From Proteobacteria bacterium UBA3588 (GTDB taxonomy: Bacteria; Pseudomonadota; Gammaproteobacteria; Thiohalomonadales; Thiohalomonadaceae), in contig DFMR01000180.1 of the NCBI GenBank assembly GCA_002376325.1, positions 1-10,148 on the forward strand: a DNA stretch of 10,148 bases, in the 5' to 3' direction. The position numbers and the translations under genes were made by a program. Shown in pieces: positions 1 to 7,243 of the stretch. Under the pieces are notes generated by a model. It saw only the letters and a list, made by a program, of their open reading frames with translations. It had not been told where the DNA came from and ran no database searches. Within the stretch, counting starts at the first letter, position 1. Each line of letters opens with the position of its first letter.

Positions 1-229
1 CCGCGATAGCCCCACCCGCATTACGCTCCACCGTTCGGTTGGAGCGCCGCCGCCACGATTGCGTACCCGCATCGAACGCCCTGGCCTTTGCGCCGGCGAT
101 CGCCTTAGGGCATTATTCGTTCTATCTCTAAGGACCAGTGCATCGGCATGCGCGAATTCAGATTGCCCATGTCGTGCCCCTTCGACAGGAAGACGAACGC
201 ATTAGCGTCAAGGGCCATTTCATTTGTCT
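1..229. other. Upstream intergenic stretch, possible REP remnant at left edge
   Basis: I see no convincing gene here. The first nine bases (ccgcgatag) match the 3' arm of the REP hairpins found elsewhere in the window (compare 9394-9402), so the window probably starts inside or just after a REP unit. Short open frames run in from the left edge, but none shows a recognisable protein tail. A weak promoter-like pair, TTGCGC (88-93) and CATTAT (111-116) with a 17-base spacer, could serve the kinase operon but is poorly conserved. Confidence 0.35.
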
Positions 230-1132
230 ATGCATTACACGTCATACGGACTGAACATCCGCAGCGAACTCGAGCTTCCCGAATTGTTGAAGCTGTCGGC
301 CCCGCCGGACGATGCGGAAACGGATGTGCGAATCCGCATCGGCGACGCCGGTGCGGCCGAGTTGCGCGACGGCCAACAACTGGGACCGTTTCTCTGGGCC
401 AGCCCGGAGGCCCTGTCGCTGGAGGTGCCGCAGGTCGCGCGTTTTGTGGTGCGCGAGGGCCGGGAGATCGTGATTCAACCGGCGCCCGGCATCGATGAGG
501 ATAGTGTTCGCGTTTTCCTGCTGGGGTCGGCGCTCGGCGCACTGTTGTTCCAGCGCGGCTTGCTGGTCCTCCACGGCAACGCTATCCGTATCGGCGATCA
601 GTGCATGGTCTGCGTCGGCCACTCCGGTGCCGGCAAGTCGACCCTGGCCGCTGGCTTCATGCAACGCGGTTACGAGGTCCTGGCCGACGACGTGGTGCCG
701 GTGGATGAAGAATGCCGCGCGCTGCCGGGCTTCCCGCGCATCAAACTGTGGCGTGATACCGTCGACCATCTGAATATCGATGCCGAACCATTGCAGCGCA
801 TCCGTCCCGAGATGGAGAAGTTCAATTATCCACTCGTGCGGCAGTTTGCCGATCAACCGCTGCCGGTGCGTTGGATCTATATCCTGAACAGCCATCAGCA
901 GCCCGACACGCTGTTCGAACCGATCAATGGGATGCATCGCTTCGGACCGCTGCACAACAACACCTACCGGGTCCGCTTCCTCAACGGCATGGCGCTCAAG
1001 AGCGAACACCTGCAACTCTGCGGCCGGCTGGCCGGCCAGATCCGCCTTGCCAGTATCACCCGGCCGCGCCAGAGTTTCGAACTGGAACAACTGATCGACC
1101 GTATCCTGGCCGATATTGCGGAAAACCCCTGA
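230..1132 (+). CDS. HprK-related serine kinase-like protein, putative peptide kinase
   Basis: A 300-residue protein of the HPr kinase/phosphorylase-related P-loop group. Visible features are LLVLHGNAI (111-119), a Walker A loop GHSGAGKST (130-138), the acidic LADDVVPV segment (151-158) and PGFPRIKLW (166-174); this order is typical of HprK-related proteins in peptide-modification clusters. In paeninodin-type lasso clusters such kinases phosphorylate the C-terminal Ser of the precursor. The precursor at 8283 also ends in Ser, so that role is inferred here. I chose ATG 230 because MHYTSYGLNI matches the usual family start; a TTG at 224 is possible and no strong ribosome site separates them. It is the first gene of a three-gene plus-strand block, and the sulfotransferase ATG follows its stop by 4 nt. 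The alternative is a kinase for another small molecule or protein. Confidence 0.85.
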   Translation: MHYTSYGLNIRSELELPELLKLSAPPDDAETDVRIRIGDAGAAELRDGQQLGPFLWASPEALSLEVPQVARFVVREGREIVIQPAPGIDEDSVRVFLLGSALGALLFQRGLLVLHGNAIRIGDQCMVCVGHSGAGKSTLAAGFMQRGYEVLADDVVPVDEECRALPGFPRIKLWRDTVDHLNIDAEPLQRIRPEMEKFNYPLVRQFADQPLPVRWIYILNSHQQPDTLFEPINGMHRFGPLHNNTYRVRFLNGMALKSEHLQLCGRLAGQIRLASITRPRQSFELEQLIDRILADIAENP

Positions 1133-1136
1133 GATC

Positions 1137-1991
1137 ATGGGCGGGATCTATTGGCTGGCCTCCTACCCGAAATCGGGCAACACTTGGTTTCGCACCTTTC
1201 TGCGCAATCTGCAGGAGGACGGCGATGAACCGGCGGATATCAACGAGCTGGAGACGGGGTCTATCGCCAGCGGCCGCGGCTGGTTGGACGAGGTCCTGGG
1301 GTTCGACACAGCCGAACTCCGTCATGACGAGGTGGAGCGGCTGCGTCCGGCGGTCTACCGCTGGTCGCTGCGCGAGGAAGAGATCGGTTACCACAAAATC
1401 CACGATGCCTATACCCGTACTTCCGATGGCGAACCGCTGTTCGGAAGCGAGGTCACCCTGGGGGCGCTGTACATCCTGCGTAACCCGTTGGACGTCGCTC
1501 CCTCAGCTGCCAATCACTGGCATTGTGACTCCGACCAGGCCATCGAAAAGATGGGGCGTTCCGATATGGCCCTGGCCCGGACGACGAAGGCGTTGCCTGA
1601 TCAGGTGCGCCAGTGGTTGTTGAGCTGGTCGGCGCATGTCCTGAGCTGGGTGGATGCCCCTGATTTGAACGTCGAGGTCATTCGCTATGAGGACATGCTG
1701 TCCGAGCCGCAGGCTACGTTTGCCCGCGCCGCGCACTTTCTGCAACTGCCCGCCGACCCCGAAAGGATCGCCAAGGCAATCCGTTTCAGCGACTTCCGCG
1801 AACTGGCCCGCCAGGAGCGGGAAAAGGGGTTTCGCGAACGGCCGCATCACACCGAGCGGTTTTTCCGTAGCGGGACCAGCGGCGGCTGGCGCGAAAAGCT
1901 GACGGAAGTTCAGGTGCGCCGCATCATCGCCGACCACGGCGAGGTGATGCACCGCTTCGGCTACCTGGACGAAACCGGCGCGTCGGTCTGA
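1137..1991 (+). CDS. PAPS-dependent sulfotransferase
   Basis: A 284-residue cytosolic-type sulfotransferase, expected to move sulfate from PAPS to a hydroxyl or amine. The 5'-phosphosulfate loop is SYPKSGNTWFR (9-19), and K87-I-H89 fits the catalytic Lys/His site. The 3'-phosphate site is LYILRNPLDVAPS (111-123, with Arg115 and Ser123). RYEDM lies at 183-187, and the C-terminal PAPS-binding loop RSGTSGGW is at 244-251. All parts needed for activity appear present and the length is normal. ATG 1137 was chosen over an in-frame TTG at 1116 because the family starts a few residues before the YPKSGNTW motif. It sits 4 nt after the kinase stop, so the two are almost certainly co-transcribed. The substrate is unknown; Tyr45 or the Ser/Thr-rich tail of the precursor at 8283, or a surface glycan, are possibilities. 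Confidence 0.88.
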   Translation: MGGIYWLASYPKSGNTWFRTFLRNLQEDGDEPADINELETGSIASGRGWLDEVLGFDTAELRHDEVERLRPAVYRWSLREEEIGYHKIHDAYTRTSDGEPLFGSEVTLGALYILRNPLDVAPSAANHWHCDSDQAIEKMGRSDMALARTTKALPDQVRQWLLSWSAHVLSWVDAPDLNVEVIRYEDMLSEPQATFARAAHFLQLPADPERIAKAIRFSDFRELARQEREKGFRERPHHTERFFRSGTSGGWREKLTEVQVRRIIADHGEVMHRFGYLDETGASV

Positions 1992-2016
1992 ATGGCTGCA
2001 AAAGGCTCACATTAGG

Positions 2017-3261
2017 ATGCCGATTCCGTTTCGTCGCCTCGTGCAAGGCATCCGGCGCGAGCTTTGGCAAAGGCGCCGGCCGCATGGGCTGATCACCTGG
2101 CGTTACCTCTTGCCCGGCACCGATCCGCGCATTCGTCTGCATCGGTATTTCTGGTGGCACAGCGGTGGACGATGGCCGCGGGCCATGTGGTTTGTGGTCG
2201 AAAGTTGGCTGTGGTTGCGCTGGGTGTTCTGGTACGGCTGGCGCGCCAGCTGGCGCGTGGTTCGCCGTTTTGGTTCCGAGGTACGGGCCGAACAGGGGAT
2301 TTCCCTCAAACGCCAGGCCTGGATCACGCTCCGGCTTGCCCTGGGGTACTGCGTCCTGCCAGGCGACGTCTATCGTTTCCGACTCTATCGGACACCCGGT
2401 TCGGTACTGGATTATGTCTACGATCACGAGGCATCTGCTTATCATACCTGGCGCAGTGCGCCTCTGGGGCTCAAGCCGGAATCGCTCCAATGCATTCAGG
2501 ACAAGGTCACCCTGGCGGAACGCCTGAAGGCGGTGGATGTGCCGGTGGTGGCGACACGTCAGATCATTGCCGCGGGCAGTGCGCTATCGCTCGATGCGGT
2601 GCTGGGTAACTGGACTCAGGCATTTTGCAAGACGCGGAGCGGCAACCAGGGACGCGGTGCCTTCGCCGTCCGGCGTACCGATAACGGCTTCGTCGGACAA
2701 ACGTTTGCCGGCTATGAGCTGGCGACCACGGCGGATACAGAGGCGGCTTGGTCTGCGCTGCTGGCGCTGGACGACGCCCTGATCCAGCCCTTACTGACCA
2801 ACCATCCCGATCTGGCGCCGATGGCTGAGAGTGGAGAGGCGATTACCGTGCGCTACATCAGCGAGTGGCAGGGCGGTGCACTTGGTTGTCTTCTCGCCAC
2901 ACTGGAAATTCCTGCCGGCAGAGGCGATTCGGGAAGGACGCGCTACGAGAGCATGTCCATCGATGCGACGGTGGGAAGGTTCCTGCCTCTCCCTGCGGAG
3001 TCCCGAACATCCCGCCAGGCGCAGGTGCAAACCGAACGTATTTGGGACAGGGCACCGCCGTCACGGACGATCCAGGATTGGTCGGTGCTGGCGGATGCAA
3101 GCCATCGGGCTCACTCGCTCTTTCCCGATATTTGTGCCATCGCCTGGGATTGGATCGTTACGCCGGAGGGTCCTGTCCTGCTGGAAGGCAACACCGGCTG
3201 GGGCGTGGCGACGCCGCAGATTATCAACGGCGCATTTTTGGGCGAAGGCGGTAAATTGTAG
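2017..3261 (+). CDS. ATP-grasp enzyme of the sugar-transfer-associated type
   Basis: A 414-residue protein resembling the 'sugar-transfer associated ATP-grasp' family. Recognisable parts are a lysine plus glycine-rich loop, KTRSGNQGRGA (205-215), then EAITVRYISEW (274-284), and the terminal WDWIVTPEGPVLLEGNTGWG block (377-396). In that block Glu390 and Asn392 fit the metal/ATP ligands of the fold. ATP-grasp enzymes activate a carboxylate as an acyl-phosphate for ligation; the substrate here cannot be read. The N-terminal 80 residues are unusually rich in Trp (about ten between 46 and 79) and Arg, suggesting membrane association or a binding surface. The gene follows the sulfotransferase after 25 nt. 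Its TAG stop lies within the GTAG head of a REP element. A ligase adding a residue to the peptide, or a glycan-related enzyme, are both open. Confidence 0.78.
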   Translation: MPIPFRRLVQGIRRELWQRRRPHGLITWRYLLPGTDPRIRLHRYFWWHSGGRWPRAMWFVVESWLWLRWVFWYGWRASWRVVRRFGSEVRAEQGISLKRQAWITLRLALGYCVLPGDVYRFRLYRTPGSVLDYVYDHEASAYHTWRSAPLGLKPESLQCIQDKVTLAERLKAVDVPVVATRQIIAAGSALSLDAVLGNWTQAFCKTRSGNQGRGAFAVRRTDNGFVGQTFAGYELATTADTEAAWSALLALDDALIQPLLTNHPDLAPMAESGEAITVRYISEWQGGALGCLLATLEIPAGRGDSGRTRYESMSIDATVGRFLPLPAESRTSRQAQVQTERIWDRAPPSRTIQDWSVLADASHRAHSLFPDICAIAWDWIVTPEGPVLLEGNTGWGVATPQIINGAFLGEGGKL

Positions 3262-3278
3262 GAGCGGCTGCGCCGCGA
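3258..3278 (+). repeat. REP hairpin overlapping the ATP-grasp stop codon
   Basis: A GTAG head (3258-3261) is followed by a GCGGC/GCCGC stem (3264-3268 and 3272-3276) with a TGC loop. This has the same architecture as the REP at 9380-9401. The last three bases of GTAG are the stop codon of the ATP-grasp gene. The hairpin lies between convergent genes and may stabilise mRNA 3' ends, but there is no T-run after it on the plus strand. Confidence 0.75.
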
Positions 3279-3372
3279 TGGGCAAAAAAGAAAACCGTTG
3301 TCGGGAAGCACCGCCTTCGTCGCGATAAATACGATAACCTTAGTCGCGTCATAGGCACTCCTGCAAATGCGC
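3279..3372. other. Convergent intergenic gap with eroded REP-like sequence
   Basis: This non-coding gap lies between the convergent ATP-grasp and cyclase genes. On the minus strand it contains 'tcgcgacgaaggcggtgctt' and a GTAG-headed 'gtaggcgcatttgcaggagt', which resemble worn REP-type units. No clean terminator with a T-tract was found on either strand. Confidence 0.35.
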
Positions 3373-5277
3373 CTACTGTAGCCAGCGGTTGAGCCACCGA
3401 ACAGCGCGCGCTGTTTTGCGGAAGCTGAAGCCGAATTGCGGCGGGACATTCCCCTTTGCAGCGCGGTCGATCTGGCCCCGCCACTTGGGCAGGTCCAGCA
3501 ATTCCTCCAGCGCCGGGTGCAGTCCGGCCTCGTCGTGGTGCGCCATTTCAGCAATTTCCACAATGCCGCTTTCCTGCATCTCCTGATGCACGCGGGCATA
3601 GCCCATATCCTTGCTCGGTTTCCAGGTCACTTTGTCGGGCACCGTGCCGCTGATGGCGCGCCGGTGCAGGTAACGACCGATCCCCTTGGGGCCTACCTTT
3701 TCAATGGCGGGGGTGGAGAGGTATTGCTGGATCAGACGCACATCCCACAGCGGCCAGCGGTAATCGATGCCGTAGGCGTTTGCCACCAGGGTACAGTTCT
3801 CCAGGCGGGTGGGAAAATGCGGCATCCGCAGCAGTCCGTTGACGATCCAGTCGTTGACCCGGCGGTAGGGGGCATCGTAGCGGGCCGTCTCCATATAGGC
3901 CTCATGGAGTCCCAGGCGCGCGACTACCTCCGGTCGCAGCGGCTGATGGGGCCAGCGGGCGTTCCAGGCCTGCAGGAAGTTGGGGTTGTAGTCCGGCCGC
4001 GGATAGCCGGTGGCCACGGCCTTGCCCAGGCGCAGCAGGCGGGTCACGGGATTGCCCGGCAGGATGTCCCATAATGCGCCATAGCGGTGCTGGTCGAGTA
4101 GTTCGTAACGCAGGTGGCCCCCGTGGTTGGTCACCACCTCATCTCCGCCGAAGCCGGAGAACAGGGTGCGAATGCCACGCAATGCGCACTCGCGGTAGAA
4201 CGGGGTATGGCCGCTGGCGTTGCCGTGTTCCTCCGGGTAGCCCAACACCTTCAGGTTCCGTGCTATCTGCCCCTCATCGCCACCATTGAAACTATCGCGG
4301 ACGGTGACCAAGTAGTTGTGGGCGATACCGGTCTCGCGACTGGTTGCGAGGATGAACTCCGGTTCCTGCTCGCATAAGGCAAAGCCGAAACTGTGCAGCC
4401 GGTCGCCGGGCTCGCCCAGCAGCCGGGCGGCGTAGGCGGTAATAGTGGCCGAATCGATGCCTCCACTGTTTTCCGTCCCCAGCGGATAGGCGCTAGTCAT
4501 GCGACAGCGTACCGCCTCTTCCAGGACCTCGCGATAGGCATCCAGCCAATGGTGCTCGCGGCGGCTGGCCGTCGGCGCGTCGTCGCGCCATTCGTGCCAG
4601 CGGCGTAGCTGTATGCCTCCTTTATCATCGGCACTCAAACAGTGTCCCGCCGGCAGTTTGAGAATTTCCCGGTAGCCGGTCCTGTCGTGGCTCATCGATA
4701 GGTGCAACAGGTAGCGGGCCATCCACTCAGTATCGGGTGTAGGCTCCAATTCTTTCAGGCAGCGCAGGGCGCTCACTGTGGTGGCGAATATCAGCCCTTT
4801 CGGATGGGGCCAGTAGTAGAGCGGCTTCACCCCCAGCGGATCGCGGGCCAGGAACAGCTTCCGGTTTTTGGCGTCAATAACGGCGAGGGCGAAGTCGCCC
4901 AGCAGGTGTTCCGGTAGTTGCTCGCCCCAGCGGCGCCAGGCCGTCGCGACCAGTTGGGTGTCGGTCAGGGTTTCGAGGCGGGTGGCGTCAATCTCCAGTT
5001 GCCGTGCCAGTTCGGACCGGTTGTCCAACCGGCCCCAAAAGGCAATCATCAGGTGCCCCTCGTGCCACGGCGCCACCTGCGCATGATGGGACCAGAGCGT
5101 ATTGAAACGCTGAGTCTCCACCAGCAGCGCGTTGCCCCGCTGCCAGTAACCGGCAACGTCCGGGGTCACGAAGGGCGAGAGCGTTTGCCGCCATATATCC
5201 GCATCGACCCAGGCTTCGGGCGGCGGTGCATCGCGATAGGTGAACAGGCCGGCGAACATCAGCCGGCCGGTTCGCAT
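3373..5277 (-). CDS. Asparagine-synthetase-like lasso cyclase (C protein)
   Basis: A 634-residue protein of the class II asparagine synthetase fold. An N-terminal glutaminase-like domain (about 1-200) is followed by a synthetase domain with the PP-loop SGGIDS (271-276) and SGFGGDE (374-380), the ATP-pyrophosphatase and acidic motifs. In lasso peptide clusters such proteins adenylate the Asp/Glu side chain and close the macrolactam with the core N-terminus. The start reads MRTGRLMFAGLF: the Cys nucleophile expected at the mature N-terminus of a true glutaminase is absent, so the protein probably does not use glutamine, which suits a cyclase and argues against housekeeping AsnB. ATG 5259 (MFAGLF) is a credible alternative start; neither has a clear ribosome site. 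It lies 97 nt downstream of the DUF6916-like gene, on the same strand, with a PqqD-like gene and precursor elsewhere in the window. Confidence 0.8.
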   Translation of the reverse strand: MRTGRLMFAGLFTYRDAPPPEAWVDADIWRQTLSPFVTPDVAGYWQRGNALLVETQRFNTLWSHHAQVAPWHEGHLMIAFWGRLDNRSELARQLEIDATRLETLTDTQLVATAWRRWGEQLPEHLLGDFALAVIDAKNRKLFLARDPLGVKPLYYWPHPKGLIFATTVSALRCLKELEPTPDTEWMARYLLHLSMSHDRTGYREILKLPAGHCLSADDKGGIQLRRWHEWRDDAPTASRREHHWLDAYREVLEEAVRCRMTSAYPLGTENSGGIDSATITAYAARLLGEPGDRLHSFGFALCEQEPEFILATSRETGIAHNYLVTVRDSFNGGDEGQIARNLKVLGYPEEHGNASGHTPFYRECALRGIRTLFSGFGGDEVVTNHGGHLRYELLDQHRYGALWDILPGNPVTRLLRLGKAVATGYPRPDYNPNFLQAWNARWPHQPLRPEVVARLGLHEAYMETARYDAPYRRVNDWIVNGLLRMPHFPTRLENCTLVANAYGIDYRWPLWDVRLIQQYLSTPAIEKVGPKGIGRYLHRRAISGTVPDKVTWKPSKDMGYARVHQEMQESGIVEIAEMAHHDEAGLHPALEELLDLPKWRGQIDRAAKGNVPPQFGFSFRKTARAVRWLNRWLQ

Positions 5278-5374
5278 GTAATACAGAAATCGACGGATAA
5301 TCGCATGGTTTTATTCGGTGATGTTAAGGCAGAGCAGCGGCGGTTGGCGAGAGGCAGGAGAACGTGAAACGGCG

Positions 5375-5698
5375 TTACTTGCCGTCGGCTCCGATATATA
5401 CGTTGAAAACCGCCTCGTAATAGTATTTCCGCGGGTCCGGCGTCCCGGCGTGGGTCGGCGAAATAAATATAACGGCTTGTCCGAGCTGTTCATTTTCCAT
5501 CAGGTAGGAATCGTCAGGCAGCGCCGCCGAGTCTTCGATGAGGTCGAAATTGAGGGTGAAACTTTCATATTGATCATTTACCTGTTGGGTCGTGATGCTG
5601 GAAAGTATCACCGGGATCGCCGATGCCTCGTTCGGGCGAATAAGAAATCGCTGATTGACGAGCGGGGCAAATGTCGCTTTCCTGAGCGTCGCTACCAT
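5375..5698 (-). CDS. Small DUF6916-like protein
   Basis: A 107-residue acidic protein without signal peptide or membrane segment. It resembles the DUF6916 family, whose members start with an ATF-PLVNQRF-like segment (here 8-18). They carry a central 'FTLNFDL' strand (47-53) and end in a (Y)YEAVFN strand (93-99). The function of the family is unknown to me, but such genes are often neighbours of tail-collar/MdpB genes, as here. I moved the start from an upstream ATG at 5728 to ATG 5698 because a strong AGGGAGG site lies 7 nt before it and the family motif begins directly after it. It is divergent from the collar gene and lies 97 nt before the cyclase gene on the same strand, so the two are probably co-transcribed. 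Confidence 0.7.
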   Translation of the reverse strand: MVATLRKATFAPLVNQRFLIRPNEASAIPVILSSITTQQVNDQYESFTLNFDLIEDSAALPDDSYLMENEQLGQAVIFISPTHAGTPDPRKYYYEAVFNVYIGADGK

Positions 5699-5705
5699 GG
5701 AAGAG

Positions 5706-5712
5706 CCTCCCT
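5706..5712 (-). promoter_or_regulatory. Ribosome binding site that decides the DUF6916-like start
   Basis: AGGGAGG on the minus strand, 7 nt before ATG 5698. It lies inside the longer open frame that begins at 5728, so the upstream ATG is unlikely to be the real start. Confidence 0.75.
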
Positions 5713-5751
5713 GCGTGATGTCATGCACTATTAGTGAATTGATTTTTCAGT

Positions 5752-5780
5752 AAATTACATTACCGTTTGCTGAAACACAA
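5752..5780 (-). promoter_or_regulatory. Possible promoter for the DUF6916-like/cyclase operon
   Basis: Minus-strand TTGTGT (5775-5780) and TAATTT (5752-5757) have a 17-base spacer in an AT-rich divergent gap. The match to a sigma-70 promoter is only moderate. Confidence 0.35.
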
Positions 5781-5786
5781 TTCCAG

Positions 5787-5814
5787 TTGAATCCAGAGGC
5801 TGCTGTGATAGTAT
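5787..5814 (+). promoter_or_regulatory. Possible promoter for the collar gene
   Basis: TTGAAT (5787-5792) and TAGTAT (5809-5814) are separated by 16 bases, about 54 nt before the collar ATG. A moderate sigma-70-like match, in the divergent gap. Confidence 0.35.
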
Positions 5815-5852
5815 CGGCGTGCCGTAGGATGAATTCTTTCGCGATGGACTAT

Positions 5853-5860
5853 TAAGGAGG
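5853..5860 (+). promoter_or_regulatory. Strong ribosome binding site of the collar gene
   Basis: TAAGGAGG, a near-perfect anti-16S match, 7 nt before ATG 5868. It is the strongest such site in the window and suggests high expression of the collar protein. Confidence 0.8.
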
Positions 5861-5867
5861 CGAAGTT

Positions 5868-6491
5868 ATGGATGGATATATAGGCACAATTTCGTTGTGT
5901 GCATTCAATTTTACCCCGCAAAATTACGCCCCGTGTGCTGGCGCTACAATGGCAATTTCACAGAACCAGGCATTGTTTGCCCTGATTGGTACCTTTTTTG
6001 GCGGTAACGGTACAACAACCTTCGCCCTACCCGATCTCCGGGGTACCGTGCCGCTGGGCCAAGGCCAGAACCCGCGTACCGGTGAAACGTTTGTGATAGG
6101 GGAGCCGACTGGCCAGGGTTCTGCCCACTTGACTCTTAACCAGTTGCCATCACACAATCACCTAATTACGGAGAAGACGGGCAATGGCACGGTCACCGTT
6201 GCATCTTCGGCGACCGTCAACGCCTACCAGGAAAATCCCGACTTAAACAAACCGGCAAATGGTTACTGGGCGAAGTCGGTATCCGGTTCGACGGTCGCTG
6301 AGAGTTACAGCAGTAACCATGACAGTACCATGGCATCCGATGCGGTCGAGATCAGCAATCAGGTTGCCTTTAATGCCGGCAATCTACAGACGTCCATGGT
6401 TGGTATGTCCGAAGCAGTATCACTCTATCAGCCGTCGCTGGCGATAAATTACGCCATCTGTACGAACGGTATGTTTCCGGCACGCAGTTAG
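5868..6491 (+). CDS. Phage tail-collar domain protein, MdpB-like
   Basis: A 207-residue protein of the tail-collar/'microcystin-dependent protein' type. The collar domain occupies about residues 4-65: GYIGTISLCAFNFTP, then SQNQALFALIGTFFGG (31-46) and the hallmark FALPDLRG (52-59). A conserved LPSHNH follows (93-98). A Thr/Ser/Asn-rich stretch (about 105-175) leads to the family-typical end, NYAICTNGMFPARS (194-207). There is no N-terminal signal peptide. These proteins are related to phage short-tail-fibre tips but occur widely as stand-alone bacterial genes of unknown role; no other phage genes are present here. The gene opens a plus-strand run into the TPR and formyltransferase genes and is divergent from the DUF6916-like gene. 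A strong ribosome site precedes it. Confidence 0.88.
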   Translation: MDGYIGTISLCAFNFTPQNYAPCAGATMAISQNQALFALIGTFFGGNGTTTFALPDLRGTVPLGQGQNPRTGETFVIGEPTGQGSAHLTLNQLPSHNHLITEKTGNGTVTVASSATVNAYQENPDLNKPANGYWAKSVSGSTVAESYSSNHDSTMASDAVEISNQVAFNAGNLQTSMVGMSEAVSLYQPSLAINYAICTNGMFPARS

Positions 6492-6503
6492 CCGGTGTTT
6501 CGC

Positions 6504-6529
6504 ACAAGAGGGGTGAAAGCCCCTCTTGT
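6504..6529 (+). terminator. 10-bp hairpin between collar and TPR genes
   Basis: A perfect stem ACAAGAGGGG / CCCCTCTTGT (6504-6513 and 6520-6529) with a six-base loop, 12 nt after the collar stop. There is no T-run, so it is a poor intrinsic terminator. It may be an mRNA-stabilising or attenuating hairpin that lowers expression of the downstream TPR gene relative to the collar gene. Confidence 0.5.
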
Positions 6530-6559
6530 CGATGCAACCCTACATTGGACGGCGGGATC

Positions 6560-7243
6560 ATGGAACGCTCCAAGATCGATTTCCTGGGCGGAATCGAAAA
6601 CTATAAGCTTGGTCTGCTGCCGCAGGCCAAGCAGATGCTGTTGGACTGCATTAAAGGCGATCCGCGCCATGCCGAGGCCCACAATCTGCTGGGCATCGTC
6701 TGCTGTCAGCGCGAGGAGTTTGCCGAAGGGCTGAACCATCTCAAGCAGGCCATAGCCCTGCGACCGGCCGAGGTCAACTACTACAACAATGCAGGTGTTG
6801 TGGCCCATGCCCTGGGCCAGTACGAAGAAGCCAGGACCTTCTTCATGCGCGCCATCGACCTGAATCCCGACTATCACGATCCCTATAACAACCTGGGAAA
6901 CCTGTTGCGGGATCAATTCATGATCGATGCCGCCATCCAGGCTTACAAACAGGCGCTGACGGTCAAACCCGATTTTGCCGAGGCCTGTTTCAACCTGGCC
7001 CTGGTGCTCGAACAGAAGGGACATCGGATCGAGGCCGTCTTCTATCTCCAGCAGACCGTCAGAATGCAGCCGGAGTACCTTAAGGCCCACAGGATGCTGG
7101 CGCAGCTGTTGCCCGCCGACCGGCGCAATGACGAAGCGCGGGAACATGCCAGGGAGGTCGAGCGGCTGGCGCCGCGGCAGAAAATCTTTTATCGCGAGAC
7201 GCCGGTATGGAGGCCGCCGAGCTATGAAGGCCTGTTCTCGTGA
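6560..7243 (+). CDS. Tetratricopeptide repeat protein
   Basis: A 227-residue soluble protein made almost entirely of TPR units of about 34 residues. They run at roughly 2-35, 36-69, 70-103, 104-137, 138-171 and 172-205. The usual small/large residue pattern is clear, for example AHNLLGIV (40-47), YNNAGVVAHALGQYEEA (75-91), PYNNLGNLL (108-116) and CFNLALVLEQKG (143-154). Each unit ends with a Pro. TPR arrays mediate protein-protein contacts and have no catalytic role, so a scaffold for the neighbouring formyltransferase or collar protein is plausible. ATG 6560 was preferred to a TTG at 6545 because GGCGGG lies just before the ATG. The TGA stop overlaps the GTG start of the next gene (GTGA), implying translational coupling. 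Confidence 0.85.
   Translation: MERSKIDFLGGIENYKLGLLPQAKQMLLDCIKGDPRHAEAHNLLGIVCCQREEFAEGLNHLKQAIALRPAEVNYYNNAGVVAHALGQYEEARTFFMRAIDLNPDYHDPYNNLGNLLRDQFMIDAAIQAYKQALTVKPDFAEACFNLALVLEQKGHRIEAVFYLQQTVRMQPEYLKAHRMLAQLLPADRRNDEAREHAREVERLAPRQKIFYRETPVWRPPSYEGLFS

Noticed and set aside
148..498. 116-residue open frame starting upstream of the kinase
   Set aside because: It overlaps the kinase start, has no ribosome site and gives a Gly/Arg-rich translation.
242..1138. 298-residue open frame on the minus strand opposite the kinase gene
   Set aside because: It is antisense to a gene with clear Walker A and family motifs, and its translation shows no recognisable domain; long shadow frames are common in GC-rich DNA.
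871..1623. 250-residue plus-strand frame across the kinase-sulfotransferase junction
   Set aside because: It overlaps two well-supported genes in another frame and its Arg/Pro/Trp-rich translation looks like a frame shadow.
3436..4074. 212-residue plus-strand frame inside the cyclase gene
   Set aside because: Antisense to conserved cyclase sequence with no domain of its own.
5868..6491. Prophage tail region
   Set aside because: Only a stand-alone collar protein is present; there are no tail-fibre, tape-measure, baseplate or lysis genes.
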